Source of the DNA: a virus
IMG/VR virus record: IMGVR_UViG_3300036800_000259
Location: 1-35,120 of that record
DNA length: 35,120 nt
Strand: one strand, 5' to 3'
Shown here piece by piece: positions 1 to 6,237 of the stretch. The position numbers and the translations under genes were made by a program. The notes under the pieces were generated by a model. It was given only the letters and a program-made list of their open reading frames with translations. It did not search any database and was not told the DNA's origin. The stretch's first letter is position 1. Every line of letters starts with the position of its first letter.

Positions 1-2
1 TG

Positions 3-437
3 GCTCTCGACGGCACGCAGGAGGTAGCAGTCGGGAGCCGACGTGCTGATGTGCTGGCGCCAGGTGGCTATGCCGTCGAATTTCAGTCATCCCCACTTAC
101 TCAAGAAGAGGTCGAAGAAAGAGAGCACGACTGGAATGAGAAACTTGTTTGGGTGTTCGACGCGAGAGATGCTTATGGCAGTAACAGGCTTCGGCTACTA
201 GGTGAGTCGTATGACAAACGTAAAGGACTGTTCTGGTTCAAAGCACCTGAAAGAATTAAAGGTGCAATGTGTCCTACCTACTATGATATCGGAGACAACA
301 CACTGATTCGAGTTGCGCAGTTGCGAATCAGTGGCGCGTCAGTAAAAGGCATTGGATTTATTATCGAGCAGAAAGCTTTTGTTACGAAAGTGCTGCGAGG
401 CAGGGCATGCCCGATGCCGCCAGTGTGGGTCAGCTAG
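3..437 (+). CDS. CoiA-like protein, C-terminal part (5' truncated by window edge)
   Basis: The reading frame is open to the left edge of the window, so this is the 3' end of a longer gene; 144 residues are visible. The stretch RRADVLAPGGYAVEFQSS followed by EEVEEREHDW and KLVWVFDA matches the general pattern of competence protein CoiA-like proteins, in which a nuclease-like fold has an Asp-containing strand and a VEFQ(H)S strand. CoiA family proteins are putative nucleases linked to DNA processing and also occur in actinobacteria and their phages. A GTG at 51 would be a possible internal start, but the homologous pattern begins upstream of it. The family call rests on pattern recognition only. 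Confidence 0.6.
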   Translation, partial: ALDGTQEVAVGSRRADVLAPGGYAVEFQSSPLTQEEVEEREHDWNEKLVWVFDARDAYGSNRLRLLGESYDKRKGLFWFKAPERIKGAMCPTYYDIGDNTLIRVAQLRISGASVKGIGFIIEQKAFVTKVLRGRACPMPPVWVS

Positions 438-448
438 CGTGAGCACCT

Positions 449-718
449 ATGGGCAGAGCACAAGCCGGCGAAACCTGGCCGCTGAACCTCAGCCGGGTCA
501 ACGACGAGTTAGACGCTGCGATCAACGACGCCGCGGTGCGGACTGTGCTGCGCTACGCCAAGCGAGCGAGCATGGCAGTCGATGAGATCGGAGACTGCTG
601 TGCGCGGCTCGGACTGGACCTGGCCGCGGCGCTGGAGCGGGCCGCACTGCCGCGTCCTGGCGCCGTAGAGCGCCTAGAACCCCTCCAGCCATACCCGAGT
701 GGCCCTCTGGCGGTCTGA
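449..718 (+). CDS. hypothetical protein, 89 aa
   Basis: ATG start 11 nt after the CoiA-like stop, in the same direction, so probably the same transcript. The product is mainly helical and Ala/Leu/Arg-rich, with a DCCARLGLDL segment in the middle and a Pro-rich tail. No recognisable family. High third-position GC on this strand supports coding; a reading frame on the other strand over the same stretch is its shadow. Confidence 0.55.
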   Translation: MGRAQAGETWPLNLSRVNDELDAAINDAAVRTVLRYAKRASMAVDEIGDCCARLGLDLAAALERAALPRPGAVERLEPLQPYPSGPLAV

Positions 719-785
719 GGGCCGCAGAAGCTAACCTGGCGCCTGCAGCCGCTTGGTTGCCCCAGCGGACTGCTGATTGCCCCTC

Positions 786-854
786 GCTCGACGCAACCCC
801 CAGCGTCGAGCACAGTCCGGGGAGCCTGGTCCCCACGGTTCAGCCAGGCTTCCC
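786..854 (+). other. structured intergenic region with two strong hairpins
   Basis: The 220-nt gap between two rightward genes contains a perfect 9-bp inverted repeat (GCTCGACGC at 786-794 with GCGTCGAGC at 803-811, 8-nt loop). It is followed by an 11-bp stem with one G-U pair (819-829 with 844-854, 14-nt loop). Neither is followed by a T run. They may end upstream transcription, or the stretch may belong to a structured RNA. It is GC-rich and lies just upstream of a leaderless promoter. Confidence 0.5.
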
Positions 855-910
855 GGCTCCCAGGGCTTCGCGGCTAGAACCAGCCGCTCGCTTACTCTCC
901 AGTAGCTTTC

Positions 911-932
911 GCAGTGCAGCCTGTGATAGGAT
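911..932 (+). promoter_or_regulatory. rightward leaderless promoter cassette (short class)
   Basis: GCAGTGCAG, then CCTGTGA, then the -10 hexamer TAGGAT (927-932), 7 nt before the ATG at 940. This is the only clear rightward copy of the repeated cassette found otherwise on the minus strand; it is nearly identical to the copy at 28475. No Shine-Dalgarno can fit between -10 and ATG, so the mRNA should be leaderless. Confidence 0.7.
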
Positions 933-939
933 GCTGCTC

Positions 940-1287
940 ATGACGAACGAACCTGTAGAGACCGAACCCGTTGATCCTGTCCAGCTGTCTGAGTACACCG
1001 TGGTAGGACGAAAACGCTATCCGCAGAAACTGACGCGTGAGCAAGCTGGTGAGATAATGGGGATGGGGGTATCCGGCGTCAGTTACCAGCGTAAAAAGTA
1101 TGAGACCTATCTTAGAAAGTATGGAAAGAAACCACCGGCAGGCTATGGAATTCGTGGTACTTATAATGCAGTTGGTAGGACTCGGATTGATTTAAATGAT
1201 GCTTTGGAATTTGCAAAGATAATGGAGTCTTATGATCAGGATAAGCGACCGTGGCAGACTGGTGGTAGCTATGGTTACGTCGGTTAG
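940..1287 (+). CDS. hypothetical protein, 115 aa, leaderless
   Basis: The ATG at 940 is chosen because it lies 7 nt behind the -10 of a cassette promoter; the frame stays open upstream, but that part is the promoter and a hairpin region. The product begins MTNEPVETEPVDPVQLSEY and contains KLTREQAGEIMGMGVSGVSYQRKKYETYLRKYGK, which reads like a helix-turn-helix or recognition-helix segment, then a Gly/Tyr-rich tail. It could be a small DNA-binding protein, but no family is recognised. Third-position composition drifts towards AT from about 1080 on. Confidence 0.7.
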   Translation: MTNEPVETEPVDPVQLSEYTVVGRKRYPQKLTREQAGEIMGMGVSGVSYQRKKYETYLRKYGKKPPAGYGIRGTYNAVGRTRIDLNDALEFAKIMESYDQDKRPWQTGGSYGYVG

Positions 1288-1289
1288 TC

Positions 1290-1517
1290 ATGAAAGCTGA
1301 TCGAGAGTTATACGACGCATGGGTAAAAGCACAGGTCGCTAGGCGACTGGATAATCGCCAGCAGATCCCAATTATTATTCTGTTGTCGTTAGCAACGATC
1401 ATTTATCTAGCGACTGTGATTATTCCGTGGTCGATAGTTTCATTAGTATTGGATGGGATCAATAGCGTAGTTCTGATGGGAGTGGCTGTGCTCATGTACA
1501 GAAGCTGGCCACGATGA
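1290..1517 (+). CDS. small membrane protein, 75 aa, two TM helices
   Basis: Starts 2 nt after the preceding stop. After a charged N-terminus (about residues 1-25), two hydrophobic segments follow (about 27-50, IPIIILLSLATIIYLATVII, and 51-70), ending in RSWPR. This is consistent with a small inner-membrane protein. Its stop overlaps the next start (ATGA), so it is translationally coupled to the zinc-finger gene. No family recognised. Confidence 0.65.
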   Translation: MKADRELYDAWVKAQVARRLDNRQQIPIIILLSLATIIYLATVIIPWSIVSLVLDGINSVVLMGVAVLMYRSWPR

Positions 1518-1762
1518 TTGTGCACAGTAAGTGCGATCAGCAGTGGACTGCGTTAGGTGCAGCACACTGCGGCGCCTGTCATCGTACTTTCAGCAGTGTT
1601 GGCTTATTTGACAAACATCGCTATGTTTATGGCGAGCACGGCGCTTGTATCGATCCGGCTGAGATGATGCATCAAGGTCAGCGAGCGGCATACTTCCGTG
1701 ATGGAATGTGGCGCGGACCTGAACTGTCTGACGAACAGAAAGCCAGGTTGTACGGTGGCTGA
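1514..1762 (+). CDS. FDXHR-type zinc-binding protein, 82 aa
   Basis: The pattern W-x-A-x(5)-HCGACHRTFSSVGLFDKHR-x-GEHGAC-x-DP is that of the FDXHR putative zinc-binding family, common in actinobacterial phages and plasmids. Cys19 and Cys22 with His35 and Cys45 form the likely metal site. The function of the family is unknown; a nucleic-acid-binding role is inferred. The start overlaps the upstream stop by 4 nt and the gene overlaps the next one by 8 nt, so the three genes form one compact operon. Confidence 0.8.
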   Translation: MIVHSKCDQQWTALGAAHCGACHRTFSSVGLFDKHRYVYGEHGACIDPAEMMHQGQRAAYFRDGMWRGPELSDEQKARLYGG

Positions 1763-1973
1763 AGTAATAGGTGTTCGTAAAGCATCAAAGCTATTGTGCG
1801 TATCTGCAGATACAGTGCGTCAGTTTCGTGATTCTGGTGTGCTTACCACAGCATTGTTAGTTGGTCGTGAAGCGTATTTTCTGCTTAGTCAGGTGCTGGA
1901 ATTAAAGCAGGCTCGCGATTCTGATCCACGGAAGAGGAAGATTTACCAAGGATCAGGAAACATATTGTCGTGA
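1755..1973 (+). CDS. MerR/excisionase-like HTH protein, 72 aa
   Basis: The GTG at 1755 overlaps the end of the zinc-finger gene and is preferred to an upstream ATG that would give an unrelated N-terminus. The product VRKASKLLCVSADTVRQFRDSGVLTTALLVGREAYFLLSQVLELK has the layout of a helix-turn-helix_17/MerR-type winged helix (SADTVRQFRDSG is the recognition helix, GREAYF the wing). Such proteins act as excisionases or small regulators in phages. The gene is followed by a strong terminator, so it is the last of this operon. Confidence 0.65.
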   Translation: MAEVIGVRKASKLLCVSADTVRQFRDSGVLTTALLVGREAYFLLSQVLELKQARDSDPRKRKIYQGSGNILS

Positions 1974-1983
1974 GAAACCTAAA

Positions 1984-2033
1984 GGGGAACCTGCCCCGCG
2001 GGGCAGGTTCCCCCTAGCGAACTTCGTAGTTCG
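1984..2033 (+). terminator. strong palindromic terminator plus second hairpin
   Basis: A perfect 14-bp inverted repeat (GGGGAACCTGCCCC with its complement at 2000-2013, 2-nt centre) starts 11 nt after the HTH gene. A second 6-bp hairpin (CGAACT/AGTTCG, 2018-2033) follows directly. There is no long T run, which is usual for actinobacterial terminators. Confidence 0.8.
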
Positions 2034-2071
2034 TAAGCAACCTGTGACCGTACTGGTGCGTCCAGTCATCG

Positions 2072-2713
2072 ATGGCCGCAGTAGATGATCTGTATGCCGC
2101 GGTCGACGCGTTGCTCAACCCGCGTCTGGTCACAGTTCGTGAGCAACTGCAAACGACAGTCCCCAGCCGACTCGACCAGCTAGAACAGGCCATCGAGCCG
2201 TCCAGCGGAGTCACCGGCACCGGCAGCGTCTACCGCGCGCCGGCTCATCTCGACGTGATGGCGCTGCTGGCTGAGATCGATCTGGTGACATCGGCAGGGC
2301 TGCGGCAGTCCGGCTACCGCGGCCGGCTTGACCAGACCCGCAGCTGGCGAATCAGAGCTTGGACGGCTTACGGGCCACGATGGTCAATCGGCGCTCCGTA
2401 CTACCTCGAAGCAGCGATCGAGGACGCCCGGAAGTGGACTCAGCGCACCGATGGCATCCTCGCGCCCGACCCGCAGACCGTCGAGACACGCGCTCAGCCG
2501 TGCCCGAGTTGCGCCAACCGCACGGCGATGATCTGGGACCCGACGATGGGCGAGCGCGTCCAGCGCAGCGCCCTGTACCTGGACAAATCGCAGATGACGG
2601 TTTACTGCAGGCGCTGCCCCGCCGCGTGGGGCGCGAGCCTGTGGCCGCTGCTGTGCAAGATCCTCGAAGGCTCCACCACCAAACCCGGTGGCGGAGCTGA
2701 AGATCGACAGTGA
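2072..2713 (+). CDS. phage protein with C-terminal zinc ribbon, 213 aa
   Basis: The N-terminal half is helical. Residues from about 85 (YRGRLDQTRSWRIRAWTAYG) lead to a region with CPSCANRTAMIWDP and VYCRRCPAAWGASLW, two CxxC pairs that form a probable zinc ribbon. This layout is common in hypothetical proteins of actinophages located among DNA-metabolism genes, but no function is known. The gene has no visible Shine-Dalgarno and stands alone behind a terminator. Codon use is strongly GC-biased, unlike the AT-richer small genes nearby. Confidence 0.75.
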   Translation: MAAVDDLYAAVDALLNPRLVTVREQLQTTVPSRLDQLEQAIEPSSGVTGTGSVYRAPAHLDVMALLAEIDLVTSAGLRQSGYRGRLDQTRSWRIRAWTAYGPRWSIGAPYYLEAAIEDARKWTQRTDGILAPDPQTVETRAQPCPSCANRTAMIWDPTMGERVQRSALYLDKSQMTVYCRRCPAAWGASLWPLLCKILEGSTTKPGGGAEDRQ

Positions 2714-2792
2714 CAAACTTGTTAGCCATCCGTTATGGTCCGGTCACGCGGCAGAGCTGTCTCTGCGCTCGGCTCGTGGGCTGAAGTGAAAA

Positions 2793-3017
2793 TCAGTATT
2801 CATTCAAATACGCGATGTATTGTGTTGAGCAGCTTGTGCTGCATATCTCATATGTATCCCATGCTTCTGTAAGTTGATATGCTATACCACAGTTAGCGCA
2901 CTTACTCCATCTTTCACCGTGGTCACGAATACCGATGTTGGCACGTGCGTATTTTTTGTGGATGGGATGCGCGCGTGGGTCTGTGATAATGGCATCTGGA
3001 TCGTAGGTTTCTCTCAT
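2793..3017 (-). CDS. small zinc-ribbon-like protein, 74 aa, leaderless
   Basis: The ATG lies 6 nt behind the -10 hexamer of a cassette promoter. The product has KCANCG at residues 40-44 and CSTSC near residue 60, the two halves of a probable zinc ribbon. The N-terminal part is rich in Asp, His and Arg. This is one of many short Cys-pair proteins in the window; function unknown. Confidence 0.7.
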   Translation of the reverse strand: MRETYDPDAIITDPRAHPIHKKYARANIGIRDHGERWSKCANCGIAYQLTEAWDTYEICSTSCSTQYIAYLNEY

Positions 3018-3069
3018 GACTGAAGTTTACCACACTCGCACTCATACTGCACTGTCATCACTCGAATGG
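3018..3069 (-). promoter_or_regulatory. leftward cassette promoter, long class
   Basis: Minus-strand -10 TAAACT (3024-3029), 6 nt before the ATG of the 74-aa gene. TGTGG lies directly upstream, and GACAGTGCAGT is 11 nt further upstream of that. The distal end carries the conserved CCATTCGAGTG block (plus strand CACTCGAATGG). Confidence 0.8.
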
Positions 3070-3103
3070 GCTACTAGTCGACTGATCTGGGGGGAGATCA
3101 ATA

Positions 3104-3526
3104 ATGCTTCGTTCTGTTCTCATAGCGTTGCTCAGCATTGTCTCACTGTTACTGTTCACGCCTAGCGCTTCGGCGGCGACGTCGACGTTTCGTGATGTAG
3201 CGACGCTGCACTGCCTGGACTCGAATACGTCAGGCAATGTGTATGCGATCGGCTGCAATGGCGGCAACTTCCAGAACTGGATTAGTTCTGGTACGACCAC
3301 TACAGTTCGTGATGTCTCTACGCTGTTCTGTCTCGACTCGAATACCAATGGCAACGTCTACACACTGCCGTGTAATGGCGGCAACTTTCAGAAGTGGCGA
3401 GTAGAGCGATCAGGCCATCGCGTCGTTGATGTGGCTACCGGTCGCTGCCTCGACTCGAACACGGCTAACAGTGTCTACACTCTTCCGTGTAATGGTGGTA
3501 ACTTCCAGAACTGGTATCATAATTAA
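3104..3526 (+). CDS. secreted ricin-type beta-trefoil lectin, 140 aa
   Basis: Residues 1-24 are a signal peptide (basic start, hydrophobic core, ASA cleavage site). The mature part is three repeats of exactly 39 residues (29-59, 68-98, 107-137), each with RDVAT-x-x-CLDSNT, N-x-VY, CNGG and NFQ(N/K)W. The FQxW motif is the hallmark of ricin B/R-type lectins. The paired Cys 14 residues apart in each repeat (37/51, 76/90, 115/129) suggest one disulphide per lobe. A complete trefoil in a mature protein of about 116 aa is minimal. It is predicted to be exported and to bind carbohydrate. A GGGGGGAG ribosome site lies about 9 nt before the ATG. The gene stands alone between leftward genes, which fits a lysogenic-conversion or moron gene; its role for phage or host is unknown. 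Confidence 0.85.
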   Translation: MLRSVLIALLSIVSLLLFTPSASAATSTFRDVATLHCLDSNTSGNVYAIGCNGGNFQNWISSGTTTTVRDVSTLFCLDSNTNGNVYTLPCNGGNFQKWRVERSGHRVVDVATGRCLDSNTANSVYTLPCNGGNFQNWYHN

Positions 3527-3591
3527 CGCGGATACAGCATGTTTGGGTGGTCTGCGATGGTGCGGTGTTGGTGAAACGCGGTATGCCATAA

Positions 3592-3777
3592 TTATTCATT
3601 TCGACTGATCGCTCGAAGGCGCGCGTTTGGTATGCCGTTGGTGATATGACCTAGCGGGCACTTTACTTTATGATGCAAACCTGATGGAATTAGCTCATTA
3701 GTGAATATCACTGTAACATCTTCTAAGCACCGTGAGCAGGTGTAGTTACTGGCGTTTTCGTTCTTAGCTGTTGTCAT
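3592..3777 (-). CDS. small zinc-ribbon protein, 61 aa, leaderless
   Basis: ATG exactly 6 nt behind a cassette -10. CSRC (residues 14-17) and CPLGH (40-44) form a probable Cys3His or Cys4 zinc site. It lies downstream of the helicase gene on the same strand but has its own promoter. Function unknown. Confidence 0.7.
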   Translation of the reverse strand: MTTAKNENASNYTCSRCLEDVTVIFTNELIPSGLHHKVKCPLGHITNGIPNARLRAISRNE

Positions 3778-3829
3778 ATCTGAAGTCTACCACACTCTCA
3801 CTTATACTGCACTGTCATCACTCGAATGG
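3778..3829 (-). promoter_or_regulatory. leftward cassette promoter, long class
   Basis: -10 TAGACT (3784-3789) preceded by TGTGG and, 11 nt further, GACAGTGCAGT. Six nt separate the -10 from the ATG at 3777. The distal CACTCGAATGG block abuts the stop codon of the helicase gene. Confidence 0.85.
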
Positions 3830-3830
3830 C

Positions 3831-5009
3831 TTAGAAGCCTCGGCTGAACAGCCAGTCGCGTACCCGCTGCACCATGCGCGGCCGCACTACTGCGGTACGA
3901 CGCCTGCGTGGCCTGATCTCGGAGTCGTCGTAGAGAGCGCTGGGAACCATGTTCACGAGTGTGATCAGCTTCTGGCCTCTACTGATTCCCACTACGTCGA
4001 GTACCAGGCAGTCAGCCTTGCCCTCAGCCAGCCGTAGCCCACGGCCCATCATCTGCTGGTACAGGCCAGGCAGCGCGGTGGGGCGAGCCATCAGCACGCA
4101 GGACACTGGTGGGCAGTCCCACGCCTCAGTCGTGACCATCACGGACACCAGTACGCGGGTCTGACCGGCTGCCAGGCGAGCGTAGATGGTCTTGCGGTCA
4201 TCCCTAGGCGTCGAGCCGATAACGACCTCAGCAGGCACGCCCTGAGCCAGGAAACCGTTGCGTAGCGCTTTGGCACTGGCAATCGTCGGGGTGAACGCTA
4301 CGGTGATCCGATCGCCGGCGTTGTTCATCCACGCTTTGACGATGGCCTCGCTACCGGCGTCGATGGCCGGTCCCAGTTCTGAGTCCGCGTAGTCGCCGTG
4401 GCGTACGGTCATCGCTTGGAGATCGAGGTTGCGCAGCAGGACAGCCTTGCCGCGGGGCAGCACCAGCCAGCGGTGGCGCACTGCCCAGTCGATGCCTTTC
4501 GAGTCGGCAACGGACTGGAACAGCTCACCGAAGCCGCGGCCATCGCCACGGACCAGCGTCGCGGTCACACCTAAGGTGCGAGTCGTCTCGAAGCTACCGG
4601 CCCATCGCAGGATCTTGATGTAGCTGGCGGCCATGCCGTGATGCGCTTCGTCAATGATGACCATCGTTGGTCTGGGCAGCTGTGCGAGTCGCTTGTCATG
4701 ACACAAGGTCTGCACTGAGGCGACGATGATCCGGGAATTGGTTTCGTTGCGCTCTGCCTGGACACGGCCAACTGAGATAGTCGGGTCAGTCTCTAGACAG
4801 CAGTCAGTCATCTGATCGAGTGGCTCGCTGCGATGCGCGAGGAGCAACACTCGCCCGCCAGTGGCAGCTTCGTCAGTGGCCAGTTTCGCGATGATCGAGG
4901 TCTTGCCCAAACCAGTCGCGTGCACGATGACGGTGCGGATAATCCCGCGTGACCACTCGGTGCGGATGTCATGGACTGCTTCGTCTTGGTAGTCTCGCAG
5001 CTGGCGCAT
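3831..5009 (-). CDS. SF2 DEAH-box helicase, 392 aa
   Basis: ATP-dependent nucleic-acid helicase of superfamily 2, of the kind (XPB/Rad25- or restriction-subunit-like) common in phages. Visible motifs are the Q-like N-terminus LRDYQDEAV, motif I ATGLGKT (31-37), motif II DEAH (120-123), motif III GVTATL (147-152), and C-terminal motif V/VI regions including VMVTTEAWDCP and QQMMGRGLRL. The start at 5009 is chosen because it directly follows the stop of a 37-aa ORF (TAA-T-ATG), giving translational coupling; an upstream ATG at 5066 would overlap that ORF without similarity to helicases. It probably acts in replication or recombination of phage DNA. Confidence 0.9.
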   Translation of the reverse strand: MRQLRDYQDEAVHDIRTEWSRGIIRTVIVHATGLGKTSIIAKLATDEAATGGRVLLLAHRSEPLDQMTDCCLETDPTISVGRVQAERNETNSRIIVASVQTLCHDKRLAQLPRPTMVIIDEAHHGMAASYIKILRWAGSFETTRTLGVTATLVRGDGRGFGELFQSVADSKGIDWAVRHRWLVLPRGKAVLLRNLDLQAMTVRHGDYADSELGPAIDAGSEAIVKAWMNNAGDRITVAFTPTIASAKALRNGFLAQGVPAEVVIGSTPRDDRKTIYARLAAGQTRVLVSVMVTTEAWDCPPVSCVLMARPTALPGLYQQMMGRGLRLAEGKADCLVLDVVGISRGQKLITLVNMVPSALYDDSEIRPRRRRTAVVRPRMVQRVRDWLFSRGF

Positions 5010-5010
5010 A

Positions 5011-5124
5011 TTAGTGACTCCGGTAGGGAAGTAGCACCAACGACGTGAGACAGATAGCGAGTGCAATAAGTAGTAGTCGTACTGGGAGATAGTGCTCGAA
5101 TCCGTAGACCATCATGAAGAGCAT
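5011..5124 (-). CDS. 37-aa hydrophobic leader ORF upstream of helicase
   Basis: ATG exactly 6 nt behind a cassette -10, so leaderless. The product MLFMMVYGFEHYLPVRLL continues with a hydrophobic stretch (LLIALAICLTSLVLL) and is one predicted TM helix. Its stop lies 1 nt before the helicase ATG. It may be a genuine small membrane protein, or mainly a way to bring ribosomes to the helicase start, which has no promoter of its own. Confidence 0.6.
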   Translation of the reverse strand: MLFMMVYGFEHYLPVRLLLIALAICLTSLVLLPYRSH

Positions 5125-5163
5125 GACTGAAGTCTACCACAGACTACTCGATACTGCACTGCC
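5125..5163 (-). promoter_or_regulatory. leftward cassette promoter, long class
   Basis: -10 TAGACT (5131-5136), then upstream TGTGG and an 11-nt gap to GCAGT. Six nt to the ATG at 5124. The distal CACTCGAATGG block is missing in this copy; the conserved part ends at GGCAGTGCAGT. Confidence 0.8.
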
Positions 5164-5191
5164 AATTATTGTCTGAGTAAAATCTTAAGTT

Positions 5192-5228
5192 GATCTTAGA
5201 TCCTGGTGAGCCTAAGATCTTTATGCTA
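5192..5228. repeat. 8-bp inverted repeat and direct repeat AGATCTTTATGCTA
   Basis: GATCTTAG (5192-5199) and CTAAGATC (5212-5219) can form a hairpin. The right arm runs into AGATCTTTATGCTA (5215-5228), which recurs at 5872-5885, also upstream of a leftward terminator. It is intergenic and probably a remnant of the same recombined joint. Confidence 0.5.
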
Positions 5229-5242
5229 CAGACGCACAACAA

Positions 5243-5268
5243 CCCCCAACCTAAGATCAGGCCAGGGG
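5243..5268 (-). terminator. leftward terminator after the 71-aa gene
   Basis: On the minus strand CCCCTGGCCT pairs fully (with three G-U pairs) with AGGTTGGGGG around a 6-nt loop, followed by TTGTTGTG. It lies about 30 nt after the stop of the leftward gene ending at 5298. Confidence 0.65.
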
Positions 5269-5297
5269 TCGCGGCAAATGGCTTCTGAAAACTTGAC

Positions 5298-5513
5298 TCA
5301 ATGTATCTTACGACGTCCGAGATATTCGCCATTGTCATCCCAACGAGACAAACAAAGTGAGCACTGAAGTACTCCGGTGCATGGAATACTTCCGGTGTAT
5401 GCTAGCTGATGGTCTAGGCAAGGCGATTCAGAATCAAAAATTGCGTTTACTCGTAGAGGCGTGATGTCAGGTAGCTCTATCGGTCGGCCGAATGGAGTTC
5501 TGTTGCCGGACAT
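5298..5513 (-). CDS. small Cys-rich protein, 71 aa
   Basis: Product with Cys at residues 32, 45, 51 and 54 (CTGVLQCSLC), a likely zinc site, ending EYLGRRKIH. Unlike most leftward small genes here, it has a 5' leader of about 35 nt behind its cassette promoter and a GAGGAG ribosome site 7 nt before the ATG. Function unknown. Confidence 0.65.
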   Translation of the reverse strand: MSGNRTPFGRPIELPDITPLRVNAIFDSESPCLDHQLAYTGSIPCTGVLQCSLCLSRWDDNGEYLGRRKIH

Positions 5514-5552
5514 TTAGTGACTCCTCTTCTCTGAACTTTTTCTTCTACCTGA

Positions 5553-5598
5553 AGTCTACCACACTTTATCTCATACTGCACTATTACCACTCGAATGG
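5553..5598 (-). promoter_or_regulatory. leftward cassette promoter, long class, with leader
   Basis: -10 TAGACT (5553-5558) with TGTGG and GTGCAGT at long-class spacing and a distal CACTCGAATGG block. No start codon occurs 6-7 nt downstream. The first ATG with a ribosome site is at 5513, so this copy makes a leadered transcript. The sequence after -10 (TTCAGGTAGAAG) is shared with the copy at 7725. Confidence 0.75.
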
Positions 5599-5642
5599 AC
5601 TAACGAAGAAATCCCCCTGCTCTACGGATCACCGGAGGGAGC

Positions 5643-5831
5643 ATGGCAAATCAACACGATGTATTAGTATGGGGTCCAGCTCAAGAAGGCGAGCGCACAT
5701 CACTAGGACGAATATTGCCTGCCGGATATGTGTGGTCCTGCTCTTGCGGTGAATCTGGGGTTGGCTTTCAATCCGAAGACACCGCTAGCGATGACTCAGA
5801 TTTACATCAGTTAACCTTCATCAGCAAGTAA
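5643..5831 (+). CDS. hypothetical protein, 62 aa
   Basis: ATG behind GGAGGGAGC. The product MANQHDVLVWGPAQEGERTS has CSCG at about residue 33-36 and an acidic tail (SEDTASDDSD). The 30 nt before the ATG would encode LLYGSPEGAW in another frame, matching the N-terminus of the gene at 6238, so this start region looks recombined. No family recognised. Confidence 0.55.
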   Translation: MANQHDVLVWGPAQEGERTSLGRILPAGYVWSCSCGESGVGFQSEDTASDDSDLHQLTFISK

Positions 5832-5833
5832 CG

Positions 5834-5853
5834 CACTCTCATCACCTGAATGG
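5834..5853. repeat. remnant of a promoter cassette
   Basis: CACTCTCATCACCTGAATGG resembles the distal half of the long-class cassettes, but the -10 and GCAGT parts are absent. It lies just after the 62-aa gene, in a gap without a leftward start codon, and reads as a decayed or deletion-fused copy. Confidence 0.5.
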
Positions 5854-5910
5854 AGTACTGAAGAGACTTGTAGATCTTTATGCTATGTTGAGTGAACGTT
5901 CAACGAAGAA

Positions 5911-5934
5911 ATCCCCCGACCGAGATCGAGGGAT
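5911..5934 (-). terminator. leftward rho-independent terminator
   Basis: 9-bp stem with one mismatch (5911-5919 with 5926-5934, loop CCGAGA), followed on the minus strand by TTCTTCGTT. It ends the leftward gene that stops at 5948. The 16-nt U-tract side (AACGAAGAAATCCCCC) recurs at 5602-5617 without the other stem arm. Confidence 0.75.
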
Positions 5935-5947
5935 GACTTCTGAATAG

Positions 5948-6178
5948 CTATTTACGTGCTGTTTTCCAGGCTGGTTGGAAGCGAACTAATTTTGCTTTCT
6001 TGTTACGTGAGTAGCTCTTTGGTTCTGCATCTTTGGCGCATAGATGGCAAGCGGTGAGTGTAAGCGGCGTTCCTTTGAGTGAGTTAATGGTGACATTAGT
6101 GGTTCCTATATTGTCACATTCCATCGGAATTCCGAGTTGACACTTCTCGCCTGGTGTGACTCCCTTGTTTTCGCTCAT
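5948..6178 (-). CDS. small Cys-rich protein, 76 aa, leaderless
   Basis: The ATG at 6178 is chosen because it is 6 nt behind a cassette -10; an ATG 18 nt upstream would lie within the promoter. The product MSENKGVTPGEKCQLGIPM has ECDN and CHLC (two zinc-ligand pairs, about residues 13-21 and 44-47) and a basic C-terminus (RNKKAKLVRFQPAWKTARK) suited to nucleic-acid binding. Function unknown. Confidence 0.7.
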   Translation of the reverse strand: MSENKGVTPGEKCQLGIPMECDNIGTTNVTINSLKGTPLTLTACHLCAKDAEPKSYSRNKKAKLVRFQPAWKTARK

Positions 6179-6230
6179 AGTCTTAGTGTAGCACACTCTA
6201 CCTCATACTACACTACTACCACTCGAATGG
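6179..6230 (-). promoter_or_regulatory. leftward cassette promoter, long class
   Basis: -10 TACACT (6185-6190), TGTGC upstream, GTAGT(A) block 11 nt further, distal CACTCGAATGG. Six nt to the ATG at 6178. On the plus strand the cassette ends in TGGAG, the ribosome site for the TTG start at 6238. Confidence 0.8.
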
Positions 6231-6237
6231 AGCACTG

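Noticed and set aside
740-910. tRNA gene in the GC-rich gap
   Set aside because: Several stems occur, but no set of acceptor, anticodon and T arms with a GGTTCRA-type loop can be laid out at the right distances.
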